From IMG/VR virus record IMGVR_UViG_3300028734_000019, positions 1-64,000 of that record: 64,000 nt of DNA. One strand, written 5' to 3'. Numbering within the stretch: the stretch's first letter is position 1; the number at the start of each line of letters is the position of its first letter. The position numbers and the translations under genes are program-made. Below, piece by piece: positions 40,278 to 48,653 of the stretch. The DNA comes from a virus. The notes under the pieces are model-generated. The model did not search any database. It saw only the letters and a list, made by a program, of their open reading frames with translations, and was not told the DNA's origin.

Positions 40278-40760
40278 ATGAATAATTTAATTTTATATTT
40301 AATTATGAATACTTTTTTCATTTCATATGTATTATCAATGTTTTTAACATATGGAGTATTGTCATCAGTTTCATTGAGTTATTATAAACTTCCAAGAAAT
40401 TTACAATTTCTTTTTACTATTGCGATGTGGGGATATGCAATTCCTGCTATTATGATTGGAGTTCCGTTATCTGGATTGATGTTTTTAGCTGGATCAGGTA
40501 TATGCTTTGTTGGTGCTGCTCCTGCTTTTAAAGATTTAAAAATGGAAAATACAGTTCACTCAATTGGAGCTATAGTTGGTATATTTTTCTCCCAAATATT
40601 TATTACATTCATTATGAATCAATGGTATTTAACTGCAGGCTTATTGTTATTGACTGCTATAACATATTTAATACCAAAAATGAAGCCAAATATAGTTTGG
40701 TGGATAGAAATATTTACATTTTTAACTGTTTCAATATCATATTTTTTATTAATATTCTAA
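40278..40760 (+). CDS. Multi-pass membrane protein, five helices
   Basis: 160 residues almost entirely hydrophobic: segments at about 5-28, 38-58, 62-80, 92-112 and 116-155. Contains a charged loop with KMENTVHSIGA (about residue 90), where a His in a membrane-adjacent loop may be functional. Single plus-strand gene among minus-strand neighbours. The fold family is not recognised. Confidence 0.7.
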   Translation: MNNLILYLIMNTFFISYVLSMFLTYGVLSSVSLSYYKLPRNLQFLFTIAMWGYAIPAIMIGVPLSGLMFLAGSGICFVGAAPAFKDLKMENTVHSIGAIVGIFFSQIFITFIMNQWYLTAGLLLLTAITYLIPKMKPNIVWWIEIFTFLTVSISYFLLIF

Positions 40761-40774
40761 ATTTAGAATATTAA
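40749..40774. terminator. Perfect 26-bp palindrome at the end of 40278-40760
   Basis: TTAATATTCTAAA and its complement followed by an A/T run; includes the stop codon of the membrane-protein gene and separates it from the convergent radical SAM gene. Confidence 0.8.
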
Positions 40775-40790
40775 TAAAAAATTATATAAA

Positions 40791-41867
40791 TTAAATTTCA
40801 TAAATTGAACAACTTTTAGCACAGTTCCTACATTTTATGACACCATCACGGAATTTTTTTGTTTTTTCATTTTGCCAAATATCTTCAATGAAATCATTAC
40901 AATCAATTACAGATAATCCTTTTTCCCAACCTTCTGTATCAGGTGAAAATGAACATGGAAAGAAATTGCCATTGACATCAACATATAAGCTATATAGTGT
41001 GCTTTCACAAGGTTCTGCACATTGAATCATTTTTTCTTCATTTACATGTCCTTTAATTGCTTTCATGAATTTTTGTGCTGAGCAAGAATCAAATCCCATA
41101 GGAACAGAATTAGTAAGAGCATAATTAGTAAGATTAGAAAATTGTTCTTGAGTCAATTGATGAAATTTGCCTTTGCTTCTACCTTTTGTTTTTAAACTCA
41201 AAAATACTAATGCTCCTAATTTTTCAAGTCTTGGATCAGTTTTTATATCATCCATTATTTCAAATGCCTTTTCATATGTTTCTTGACTAATCATATAGTG
41301 AATATTCACTTGTTTCATTCCACGATCAGTAAGTTTTTTAATAGCGTCATATGATAGATTTTTATCATAAATAGAAACTGCACATGCTCCGCACATCTCA
41401 GAAATTTTATCAAATTCATCATCATCAACGTCACCATTTATTGTCAAATTTGGTGTGACACCATTATCTTTCGCATATTTGAAAATTTCCCACATTTCAG
41501 GATGTCTTCTCAATGTACCACAACCAAATGCGATTTGTCCAATACTTGATGGTAATTTATCGAAAACTTTTTTGAATGTTTCTAATGACATATTATGTCC
41601 ATGATTACCATTACTCTTATAGCAGAATTTACATGGCCCTATTCCAGGAACACCTTCACAAATTTCAGCAATTTCGATATCTGCAATTTCAGGTAATCCA
41701 AGATTTAAATCTCCATCATCTTCTTCTGTTTTACCCCATCTGGCAAAGAATCCTGTTTTTTTATTAAATAGAAAATTGTAGTTTTCTGATTTTAAAATTT
41801 TCACTTCATTGTTATCAACAATTAGTGCTTTTTCTCCGTTTGCCAGTTTTAAATTAGTTTTTTTCAT
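40791..41867 (-). CDS. Radical SAM enzyme with SPASM-like C-terminus
   Basis: 358 residues. The iron-sulfur motif is C-x8-C-x2-C (CEGVPGIGPCKFC, about residue 70), a variant spacing of the radical SAM C-x3-C-x2-C site that I recognise from phage relatives. Downstream are the partial TIM-barrel (GQIAFGCGTLRRHPE, LTINGDVDD, VSIYDK) and a C-terminal Cys-rich part (CAEPC...YVDVNGNFFPCSF, CRNCAKSC) that fits an auxiliary cluster of the SPASM/twitch type used by peptide-modifying enzymes. Substrate unknown. It is within 10 kb of the seven tagged proteins, which makes them candidates. Confidence 0.8.
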   Translation of the reverse strand: MKKTNLKLANGEKALIVDNNEVKILKSENYNFLFNKKTGFFARWGKTEEDDGDLNLGLPEIADIEIAEICEGVPGIGPCKFCYKSNGNHGHNMSLETFKKVFDKLPSSIGQIAFGCGTLRRHPEMWEIFKYAKDNGVTPNLTINGDVDDDEFDKISEMCGACAVSIYDKNLSYDAIKKLTDRGMKQVNIHYMISQETYEKAFEIMDDIKTDPRLEKLGALVFLSLKTKGRSKGKFHQLTQEQFSNLTNYALTNSVPMGFDSCSAQKFMKAIKGHVNEEKMIQCAEPCESTLYSLYVDVNGNFFPCSFSPDTEGWEKGLSVIDCNDFIEDIWQNEKTKKFRDGVIKCRNCAKSCSIYEI

Positions 41868-42120
41868 ATTTTTTCAAGTTGTTTAATTTTTGTCTTCTTT
41901 CAAATTTCAATGATGTTTCAAATAATCCAATATAATATAATGAATATGGTTTTTCTTTTATTCCAACACGTATAATGACATTATCAATTAATCCTTTATG
42001 TATCTCAGATATAGTATAAGTTTCATCAACACTCAAATCTGATGGTATTCCAAATTCCTCAAATATATTTGAAGGTTTTTTTAGAATAATTTTATCTCCA
42101 ATATTCAAATTTGTTATCAT
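41854..42120 (-). CDS. Small SH3-like protein with RRQKLNNLKK tail
   Basis: 88 residues: NIGDKIILKKP at the start (barrel-like G-D-x-I), TYTISEI, and the end KFERRQKLNNLKKYEKN, a tail family member. Overlaps the start of the radical SAM gene by 14 nt, so it is expressed with it. Confidence 0.75.
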   Translation of the reverse strand: MITNLNIGDKIILKKPSNIFEEFGIPSDLSVDETYTISEIHKGLIDNVIIRVGIKEKPYSLYYIGLFETSLKFERRQKLNNLKKYEKN

Positions 42121-42136
42121 TTTTTATACTAATTAT

Positions 42137-42391
42137 TTAGCATTCAAATTTTTCAATTTCATTTATTTCATTTATATCACAAAAATGAGTTTTCAAAACA
42201 TCTAATGCTGAATTGAAATTGTTTTCAGTGGTATCTACGACATCTTTATATTCTGATGAGCTATCAGCAAATAAAATTGTCCAGCCATTTTCTCCTGCAT
42301 CAATTGTTACTGTTAATTGACCAGCTCCAACTTTAAAACTTTTACTTTTTTTTACCTCACTTGAAGGCATCATACCAAAAAATCTATTCAT
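42137..42391 (-). CDS. Small unknown protein
   Basis: 84 residues, alternating hydrophobic strands (KVGAGQLTVTIDAGENGWTILFA) and a helix. Ends EIEKFEC. No family recognised. Co-directional with the radical SAM gene. Confidence 0.7.
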   Translation of the reverse strand: MNRFFGMMPSSEVKKSKSFKVGAGQLTVTIDAGENGWTILFADSSSEYKDVVDTTENNFNSALDVLKTHFCDINEINEIEKFEC

Positions 42392-42411
42392 ATTTTCAAT
42401 TTTTAATTATT

Positions 42412-42552
42412 TTATTCTTCTATTCTTTTATCAACTTTTCTTTTTGATGCATTATAGAATCCTAATCTTTTAATTTTTATTGTTTTGTTTTTTAACCAAC
42501 TTTTAACACAATAAGAATTTTTCAATTTCCTTTTTTTGTTTTCTGATGACAT
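42412..42552 (-). CDS. 46-residue basic protein
   Basis: An ATG-started frame (MSSENKKRKLKNSYCVKSW...) of 47 codons ending RKVDKRIEE, in the gap between 42391 and 42564. About a third Lys/Arg, with KNKTIKIKRLGFYNASKRK. The composition and tight fit in the operon support a real gene; possibly nucleic-acid binding. Confidence 0.55.
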   Translation of the reverse strand: MSSENKKRKLKNSYCVKSWLKNKTIKIKRLGFYNASKRKVDKRIEE

Positions 42553-42563
42553 AATTTTATTTT

Positions 42564-42881
42564 TTAAAGTGAAAATACAAAATCCGCTGACATTTTATGC
42601 TCAACTTGTTCTCCAATACTATTTTGAAAAGTGAAATATAAACTATGAATATATTCAGTCTTCAAAAATTTATAAGTTTCATCACCTTCAAATAAATCAT
42701 CCAATAAACAAGCTTCTTCTATTATATAATCAATAACTTCTTTAGACTCTAATTTATCTTTTATTTCATTATAAGCATTAATATATGTATCTGTGTTTTC
42801 AACTTTAAAAACAAGCCCATTAGATACCCAGTAATCTTCTCTGTCTACATTTGAGAATAAAATTGCATTTTTAGTTTTCAT
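42564..42881 (-). CDS. Small unknown protein
   Basis: 105 residues; beta strands around a helical acidic middle (DYIIEEACLLDDLFEGDETY). No motif recognised. Confidence 0.7.
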   Translation of the reverse strand: MKTKNAILFSNVDREDYWVSNGLVFKVENTDTYINAYNEIKDKLESKEVIDYIIEEACLLDDLFEGDETYKFLKTEYIHSLYFTFQNSIGEQVEHKMSADFVFSL

Positions 42882-42885
42882 ATTT

Positions 42886-43149
42886 TTATTTTTCGAATAA
42901 ATTATCTGGAAATATAGTCTTATCTATTTTATTGAGTCTTTCAGTTAACTCTTTATCCTTTTTTATTTTATTTTTTAGCATAACTTTACAGACTTTATCA
43001 ATTTCTTCAATTATATTATTGATAAATCCTAACTTGATAACTTTTATTTCATCTCCGTTATCAATGATTGCTACTATTGATTTTTTTTTATATTTGAGTT
43101 CAATTTCAACTTCATATTCATCAACTAATTTTAAAATTTTACTTTCCAT
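42886..43149 (-). CDS. Small charged protein
   Basis: 87 residues, Lys/Glu/Ile-rich; two strands (YEVEIELKYKKKSIVAIIDNG) and a long helix. No motif recognised. Confidence 0.7.
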   Translation of the reverse strand: MESKILKLVDEYEVEIELKYKKKSIVAIIDNGDEIKVIKLGFINNIIEEIDKVCKVMLKNKIKKDKELTERLNKIDKTIFPDNLFEK

Positions 43150-43174
43150 AATTTATAGTATTTAATTTTTATTG

Positions 43175-43543
43175 TCAAATCTCTTTCAAAACTCCATATT
43201 TAATTAAATCTGTATAATCAAATGTGGTTACATTACTTTTAATTAAACATTCAGAAATTATAATATGTGAGCCATATTTTTTTTCATGATTAAATATGAT
43301 TTGTTTATCTCCATATTGTTTCATAAATTTTTTATTGTCCGATATACAAGGATACCATTCTACATTTTTATCAAGATAACATTCCATATCTTTAGAATAT
43401 TTTAATAATAAGCCATCCTTTGTTTTTTCGTGAATCATATTTAATAATTCATCTTCGTTTAGATTAGAACAAATAAATTCAGTCGATAATGTTTCTAATT
43501 TTGTTTCTAAATCTCTAAACTTTGTTATTTTATATATGTTCAT
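43175..43543 (-). CDS. Unknown 122-residue protein
   Basis: Alpha/beta with several Cys (TEFICSNLN, MECYLDKNVEWYPCI, IISECLIK). No motif recognised. Confidence 0.7.
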   Translation of the reverse strand: MNIYKITKFRDLETKLETLSTEFICSNLNEDELLNMIHEKTKDGLLLKYSKDMECYLDKNVEWYPCISDNKKFMKQYGDKQIIFNHEKKYGSHIIISECLIKSNVTTFDYTDLIKYGVLKEI

Positions 43544-43605
43544 ATATTTTAATATTTTATTTCTATAATTATTGATTTAAAAATAATCATTAGTTTATTT
43601 TTTCT

Positions 43606-43830
43606 TTATTTCTCAATAACTTCAACTGTTTCATCTGAATGAATGAAAAGTTCATTATCATTATCAGGATCATCTGTTTTAAAAGTGATGTAATAATCTT
43701 TAAATGCTCCATTACATTCAAATGGACCATCAACAATAAGAATAGTTTTTTTTGTTCTTTTCATTGTTCTTTCACTTATAAAAGGTCTTACTAAGTCTCC
43801 AGCCTTTAATTCATTTGCAGGTATTATCAT
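43606..43830 (-). CDS. Small SH3-like barrel protein
   Basis: 74 residues beginning MIIPANELKAGDLVRPF, with a barrel-like G-D-x-V and alternating strands (YITFKTDDPDNDNELFIHSDETVEVIEK). Related in plan to the other small barrel proteins but lacking the RKxKL tail. Confidence 0.7.
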   Translation of the reverse strand: MIIPANELKAGDLVRPFISERTMKRTKKTILIVDGPFECNGAFKDYYITFKTDDPDNDNELFIHSDETVEVIEK

Positions 43831-43835
43831 ACTAT

Positions 43836-44150
43836 TTATTTTTTTACAGCTAAAATAGCATTACCACAAGAGTTATATACTTCAATACCAACATAAATTG
43901 AATCTTCATGTAACGTGAAATAATCACGACTACTACCTACTGTATAAACTCCGTTGATACCAGTTTTGTAATAATTAGTTTTGTCAATAATAGAAGTTTC
44001 TTTCCAACTATTATCATTACAACTTTCAACACAATCTGTCATTCCATCAAATGAACTAATATTTTTTACGAATAGATTTTCACTATTTCTTTTTGCAAAT
44101 CCTTTTAATGTTGCAAGCGTAATTTTTTTTGTGTCTTTTAACTGTTTCAT
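43836..44150 (-). CDS. Small conserved phage/mobile-element protein with SSFDGMTD motif
   Basis: 104 residues: N-terminal helix with a Lys-rich start (TLATLKGFAKRNSENLFVK), then SSFDGMTDCVE, which I recognise from small proteins of phages and mobile elements, and a beta-rich end (YVGIEVYNSCGNAILAVKK). Function unknown. A strong promoter lies upstream (44174-44203). Confidence 0.7.
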   Translation of the reverse strand: MKQLKDTKKITLATLKGFAKRNSENLFVKNISSFDGMTDCVESCNDNSWKETSIIDKTNYYKTGINGVYTVGSSRDYFTLHEDSIYVGIEVYNSCGNAILAVKK

Positions 44151-44173
44151 ATTGTTTATGTTTTAATTGAATA

Positions 44174-44203
44174 CAAAGATACTAATAATAATTATATAAA
44201 CAA
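44174..44203 (-). promoter_or_regulatory. Bacteroidota-type promoter for 43836-44150
   Basis: Minus strand TTG, 19 nt, TATCTTTG, about 23 nt before the start codon. Confidence 0.8.
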
Positions 44204-44207
44204 AAAA

Positions 44208-44240
44208 TCATAAATAAATTTATGATTTTTTAATTATCAG
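44208..44240. terminator. Terminator hairpin downstream of 44243-44824
   Basis: AAAAATCATAAAT / ATTTATGATTTTT hairpin with T-run on both readings. It isolates the 44.2-46.4 kb genes from the promoter at 44174. Confidence 0.75.
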
Positions 44241-44242
44241 AA

Positions 44243-44824
44243 TTAATCTTCGTGTAGACTCCACAACAGAAGTTTATCTCCAAAAGATATTGAATCAATT
44301 TCTACAATATCAGAGTCTTTTAGATAATGATTTTCAATCTTCAAATTTGGTTCGTCTAAATATTTTTCAATATCATCACACATCCAGCCACCCCAAGATT
44401 CCAAATCAGACCTAAATTCATCAACACCCTGATAAATCAAATTAGCATATGCATCACTATCTTCTTTGTCTACTTTGGTGGTTATCCATTTACCTGATTG
44501 ATATTCATCTAATAGATATTCAGAAAATTCTTTTTGACTTTTAATTTTATCAATTGTTTTAATTTTACCACTATTTCCACCTGTGAAATTTTTAAAATTT
44601 GTAATCATACTAAAATCTTTATCACTAACTTCAAAAATTTCAGAGTCACTAGATCTTACATATATTTCTCTATTTGAAACTTTGTTTTGAAATTTGCGTA
44701 TGATATTATCATCTTTTCCTGATTTTGAAATTCTTTTCCAATCTTTTGAATTTGTGAAATTATTTTCTTTCTCAATTAGATATTTAACTATTGAGTTAAT
44801 ACAATCTTCTGTGGTTACTTTCAT
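44243..44824 (-). CDS. Unknown 193-residue protein
   Basis: N-terminal helices with a short basic segment, then NFTGGNSGKIKTIDKIKSQKE and an acidic Trp-rich end (LESWGGWMCDDIEKYLDEP). No domain recognised. Its start lies 2 nt after the stop of 44827-45612. Confidence 0.7.
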   Translation of the reverse strand: MKVTTEDCINSIVKYLIEKENNFTNSKDWKRISKSGKDDNIIRKFQNKVSNREIYVRSSDSEIFEVSDKDFSMITNFKNFTGGNSGKIKTIDKIKSQKEFSEYLLDEYQSGKWITTKVDKEDSDAYANLIYQGVDEFRSDLESWGGWMCDDIEKYLDEPNLKIENHYLKDSDIVEIDSISFGDKLLLWSLHED

Positions 44825-44826
44825 TT

Positions 44827-45612
44827 TTATAAATTATATTTTTTTGAGTCTTTTTTTAACTCTTTTTTTTCCAAATATTCAACATAAAATTCCAGAACAT
44901 TAAAATCAACAGGAATTCCAACTTTTGAATTATTGTCATATCTAATGATTTTAACATTTTTACAATCATTTTTACTTAATGTTGTTGAACTAGAATCCGA
45001 AATGTAATATGGCACACCATCTTCATTATCATTATCATTATCATTACTATTTTGAAACCCAAATGCATTTAGTAAAGCAAGCTTGATTCTTCCCATGTTA
45101 GTATAATATTTTGATTTCAATGGTTCTCCGTTTAAGAATATCTTATACTTAGAAACAACTAAATTTTCATCTTTAGCTTCACCAACCAAGCAAGTTCTAA
45201 AATCAGATAACTTTGCTTCAAATTTTTCACCAGCATATGGACCATCTAAAATTTCAATTATCAAATTGTATTTTTCATCGACAACTTTAATTTTTGTGTC
45301 TTTTTTAATAGTAAATGCTGGTTTTGGGCTACCACCTTTTGATAATGCATACTCATACAACCAATCTTTTTTCTGTTTACTCATATAGTCCAATTTAGAT
45401 GTGTCAGCTACCCAAGAATCAGCGCCATTTGGTAAATTACAGCCATTTTCATCATTTTTAATACGATGATCACACACCCATTTATAATAGTAGTGTAAAT
45501 CAAAATCCTTTGCTGCTCTCCAATCAATGTCTAATTTCATTGTTTGCTTAGTAAAAGGTACTTTTGATTGAACTGTAGAATTATGTTCGTCAAATGTTTT
45601 TATTTTTTTCAT
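44827..45612 (-). CDS. Protein with capsid-targeting-like start and SKKYNL tail
   Basis: 261 residues. The start MKKIKTFDEHNS fits the capsid-targeting pattern; the end ELKKDSKKYNL is the same tail as the amidoligase operon genes 40 kb away. Body: aromatic region with WRAAKDFDLHYYYKWVCDHR, then a beta-rich half with KIKVVDEKYNLIIEILDGPYAGEKFEAKLSDF (barrel-like, KOW/SH3-type). Two shared termini on one protein strengthen the case for functional tags. Confidence 0.75.
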   Translation of the reverse strand: MKKIKTFDEHNSTVQSKVPFTKQTMKLDIDWRAAKDFDLHYYYKWVCDHRIKNDENGCNLPNGADSWVADTSKLDYMSKQKKDWLYEYALSKGGSPKPAFTIKKDTKIKVVDEKYNLIIEILDGPYAGEKFEAKLSDFRTCLVGEAKDENLVVSKYKIFLNGEPLKSKYYTNMGRIKLALLNAFGFQNSNDNDNDNEDGVPYYISDSSSTTLSKNDCKNVKIIRYDNNSKVGIPVDFNVLEFYVEYLEKKELKKDSKKYNL

Positions 45613-45642
45613 ATAATAATTTTATTTCTATATATTTTAAAT

Positions 45643-46434
45643 TTATTTATTTTCAGGAAAAATATACTCCAAATAATATCTTGTCAATGAATAGATATCA
45701 GACCATTCTGCCTTACTACCAGGAAAATTTGTATTAATGAATGATAAGCCAGTACTATAAAAATACTCTTCATCAATATCTTTTTTTACTTCTGTTATCT
45801 TATATGCATCACCTAACATATCACCAACATTAAATTCAGCTATTTTATTAGCCATTTCGTTTTCAGAAAATAATTCGCAATTCATACGAAAGACTTCATC
45901 ACATGCAAAAAGTAATAAATCTAAGCTGTGAGTATTTTCTCCTATTTGAGCTATTTTAACTTCTGTATATTCAGGTCTAACCAATGAAAGAGGATTCCAA
46001 ATTGTATGTACGTTATCTTTTTTAATTATTTCTAATAGTGAAGGAAAAATTTCCTCCATTGTTAAATAATTATTATCACAATGCTCGTCACTTGTTTTGT
46101 CATCCATTTTTTTACGATCATCATTGATTGTAAAAACAGACATTCTACTATGATATGAAATCTCTTTATCTTTATTAATACAAATAAATGTGAAATGACC
46201 ACCATATTGTCTTACCAATAATTGAATATCATCTTTAACTAAGAAAAACCAATCATAATTTTTACCCTCCCTAATTTTTATATCATCAAAAGAGAATTTA
46301 TCATCAACAGTGTTGATAGGTAAATACTTTAGTAAATAATCAAAACTATATTTTAACTTCTTAATAAGTTTATTTTCATAAACTATGTCATTTTTAAAAC
46401 TGTCTTCACTGAACTTAAAAATTTCTTTTAGCAT
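45643..46434 (-). CDS. Unknown protein with CTS-like start
   Basis: Start at 46434 (MLKEIFKFSEDSFKND) is preferred over the ATG at 46461, which lies in a promoter-like TATCTTTG. 263 residues, alpha/beta, with a Trp-rich middle and an end YLEYIFPENK. No enzyme motif. The F-x-F-S-E-D start resembles capsid-targeting peptides. Confidence 0.65.
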   Translation of the reverse strand: MLKEIFKFSEDSFKNDIVYENKLIKKLKYSFDYLLKYLPINTVDDKFSFDDIKIREGKNYDWFFLVKDDIQLLVRQYGGHFTFICINKDKEISYHSRMSVFTINDDRKKMDDKTSDEHCDNNYLTMEEIFPSLLEIIKKDNVHTIWNPLSLVRPEYTEVKIAQIGENTHSLDLLLFACDEVFRMNCELFSENEMANKIAEFNVGDMLGDAYKITEVKKDIDEEYFYSTGLSFINTNFPGSKAEWSDIYSLTRYYLEYIFPENK

Positions 46435-46504
46435 TTTGTTTATGTTTTTAATTATGTACAAAGATACTAATTAAATTTGATATAAAAAAATAATATATAA
46501 CTTT

Positions 46505-47128
46505 ATGAAAATATTATTTGAAGAATTTATATTAGAGTCAAAAAATTATAATCTTTATAAGGGAGTTAATGAATTAAAAAATATTTTACTTGACGGCAAA
46601 ATAAAATTACTAAAAAGCGAATGGGGTAACCAATGGAGTTCTGATATGAGAAGAAATTTAGGAATAAAAGATGGAATTGGAATATCAGTGACTAGAAATT
46701 TTTCAACTGCAGTAGGTTATGGTAATTGCGTTATTGAATTTGATACTCAGAAACTAAGTGATAAATATAAGATTATTCCTATTGTTGAAAATTTGGATTA
46801 TTACCTAAAATTACCAAAAAATAAAACTAAAGGATTATCAATTGCACAAGAACTTAGATTAAAAGAATTTGGAAAAGAATATTGGGATATTAAAACAAAT
46901 AAAGATGCATATGATTTTAATATATCAGAAGAAATTATAGTATCAAATGAAGTTTCAATAAAATATATAAAAAAAGTATATATTATTTATAGTAATAGAG
47001 ATAGATCAAATGAAATTGAATTACTAAAAAAAAATAATATTCCTTATGAAATAATATCAAACGACGATAAATATTTATCCAAAGTCAAATATAGAAAAAA
47101 TAAGATTAATACTTATTCACAGATGTGA
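46505..47128 (+). CDS. ADP-ribosyltransferase-like protein with capsid-targeting start
   Basis: 207 residues. MKILFEEFILESKNYN carries a good capsid-targeting sequence (F-I-L-E cut site). The body matches a phage family with ART-like layout: LYKGVNELKNILLDGKIK (NAD-site entry), ISVTRNFSTAVGYGNCVIEFDTQKL (the S-T-R-like strand), and SEEIIVSNEV (E-E-x-x-x with a candidate catalytic Glu). T4 packages ART enzymes (Alt) in the head by the same kind of signal. The catalytic triad is not certain. Confidence 0.5.
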   Translation: MKILFEEFILESKNYNLYKGVNELKNILLDGKIKLLKSEWGNQWSSDMRRNLGIKDGIGISVTRNFSTAVGYGNCVIEFDTQKLSDKYKIIPIVENLDYYLKLPKNKTKGLSIAQELRLKEFGKEYWDIKTNKDAYDFNISEEIIVSNEVSIKYIKKVYIIYSNRDRSNEIELLKKNNIPYEIISNDDKYLSKVKYRKNKINTYSQM

Positions 47129-47303
47129 TATTATTATCTTTAAATTCTATTTCTAAATTATTTGAGAATATTTCTACAACCTCATCATCTTTCATATAAA
47201 CATAATCTTCACTTGAAGGTAGCCAGCCATTCAAAGATTCATTTAATCTACAAGATTTTTTAAGTCTTAATTGTAAAATTTCGTCTAATTCTTTAAATTT
47301 CAT
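47106..47303 (-). CDS. Small acidic protein
   Basis: 65 residues; helical N-terminus with RLKKSCRLNES, acidic end (DDEVVEIFSNNLEIEFKDNN). Overlaps the convergent ART-like gene by 23 nt. Preceded by a TATCTTTG box at about 47326 without a clear -33 TTG. Confidence 0.6.
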   Translation of the reverse strand: MKFKELDEILQLRLKKSCRLNESLNGWLPSSEDYVYMKDDEVVEIFSNNLEIEFKDNNITSVNKY

Positions 47304-47703
47304 TGTGTTTACATTTATAATGATTATGAATGCAAAGATACTTCTTTATATTCATTATATTCATTATATAAATGACTATTGTGATTGTTTAATGATTTTT
47401 AACTATGATATTAAAATTCTGATTATTAGTTAATTACAAATAAAGATAAACTATTTATTTATTTGTACCTATACAATAACATACTGAGTTAATTTATGGT
47501 AACTATTTATTACTATATAATAACATATACAATAATTATAAATCAAATTAGAATCACCTAATTTTATAATTAATTGATGATTTTTAATCTGCTGATTTCC
47601 TTACTGCGAATCATATCTTATAGGCAGATTTAACTATTTTATTACTTTGGATTTATACAACATCCTATTTTTTGAAATCATCAATCAAAAACAAATTAAA
47701 GAC
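47304..47703. other. Intergenic stretch of about 400 bases
   Basis: No gene of supportable length. It holds the TATCTTTG box of the leftward gene near its left end and, near 47590-47630, an AATCTGC...GCAGATT inverted repeat upstream of the lysin gene. The rest is AT-rich with nothing that I recognise. Confidence 0.6.
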
Positions 47704-48168
47704 ATGAGAAAAATTTTAATAGGCATAATAATGCTATTGGCTTTTAGTATGTATACTAATTCACAAACAGTCCAAACAAAATTTATAGATAAATTCGATA
47801 AATTATCTATGTCACTAAGCAATGAGTTTAAAATTCCAGTTAGTGTAATTCTTTCAATTTCTCTATGGGAAAGTGGATCTGGAACAAGTAAATTAAGTAA
47901 AACTAAGCATAATTACTTTGGAGTAAAACAAGGAAATCATTATAAACGTTATGAAAATGATTCAACATCATTTAGACATTTTTGTGAATTTATTTCAAAA
48001 AGAAAGTATTATAATACTTTAATTACAAATAATGTTACTGATTATAATATATGGGTACATAATATTAAAAGAGGAGGATATTCAGAAACCAGAACATGGG
48101 ACAAACATATAATTTATATGATCAAAATGTACAATTTGAATAAGTTTGATGAAAATACTGAAAAATAA
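47704..48168 (+). CDS. Secreted glucosaminidase-type peptidoglycan hydrolase
   Basis: Start at 47704 gives an N-terminal signal peptide (MRKILIGIIMLLAFSMYTNS, likely cut near the following Gln). The 154-residue product continues with the glucosaminidase/FlgJ-type core: PVSVILSISLWESGSGTSKLS (catalytic Glu in LWESG), HNYFGVK (N-x-F-G-x-K, diagnostic) and RHFCEFISKRKYYN (F-x-x-Y/F). It cleaves the glycan backbone and probably acts in lysis or in opening the wall. An in-frame ATG at 47647 lacks the signal. Confidence 0.85.
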   Translation: MRKILIGIIMLLAFSMYTNSQTVQTKFIDKFDKLSMSLSNEFKIPVSVILSISLWESGSGTSKLSKTKHNYFGVKQGNHYKRYENDSTSFRHFCEFISKRKYYNTLITNNVTDYNIWVHNIKRGGYSETRTWDKHIIYMIKMYNLNKFDENTEK

Positions 48169-48169
48169 T

Positions 48170-48325
48170 TTATAGATTATTTAATCTATTTATTTTTTCT
48201 ATTCTATCATTTTTAAGTTTTTTTATTTCAGCTTCTCTATCATATATTATTTTAAATGTACAGTTATAAAATGCTGGATTTGCTACTATATCATAAGTGA
48301 AAAGTTTACGTAAGTTTACTTCCAA
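48170..48325 (-). CDS. Short protein with TTG start and R-I-E-K-I-N tail
   Basis: An open frame of 52 codons beginning with TTG, overlapping the end of 48306-48617 in another frame. It encodes LRKLFTYDIVANPAFYNC and ends KNDRIEKINRLNNL, resembling the C-terminal tail family. The frame has no ATG, so it may be a gene with TTG start or the end of a frameshifted larger gene. Confidence 0.45.
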   Translation of the reverse strand: MEVNLRKLFTYDIVANPAFYNCTFKIIYDREAEIKKLKNDRIEKINRLNNL

Positions 48326-48617
48326 TTTGTTTCAATTTTTTTTTTCTTAGATGCTTAACATACTCATTTGGAAAGTTATCATAATCTAATACTGGTTTTT
48401 TAGTTGCTTCTTTTATGACATCTAATTGCCATTGTATTGATTCAATTGGATCTTCACATTCACCTTCATATGATAATATTGTTATTGGATTTTCTGTACA
48501 AGCTTCAGGTATATTAGTTTCATCATTATAATACACCTCATAAACACCAAAATGTACATCTGAGTATGAATCTGATGCTATTCTTCTTGCTAATATTCTA
48601 TAATTCCAATTTGACAT
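48306..48617 (-). CDS. Small conserved phage protein with LRKKKLKQIG tail
   Basis: 103 residues: MSNWNYRILARR start, FGVYEVYYNDE, and a middle W-Q-L-D-V-I-K-E-A-x-x-K-P-V-L-D motif (about residues 62-77) that recurs in small phage and bacterial proteins of unknown function. Ends EYVKHLRKKKLKQIGSKLT, a tail family member with a short extension. Confidence 0.7.
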   Translation of the reverse strand: MSNWNYRILARRIASDSYSDVHFGVYEVYYNDETNIPEACTENPITILSYEGECEDPIESIQWQLDVIKEATKKPVLDYDNFPNEYVKHLRKKKLKQIGSKLT

Positions 48618-48653
48618 AATATTTGTATATATATAAGATGAAATAGTTTAATA

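Noticed and set aside
43550-43605. Possible short gene upstream of 43606-43830
   Set aside because: No open frame of useful length; only AT-rich leader sequence.
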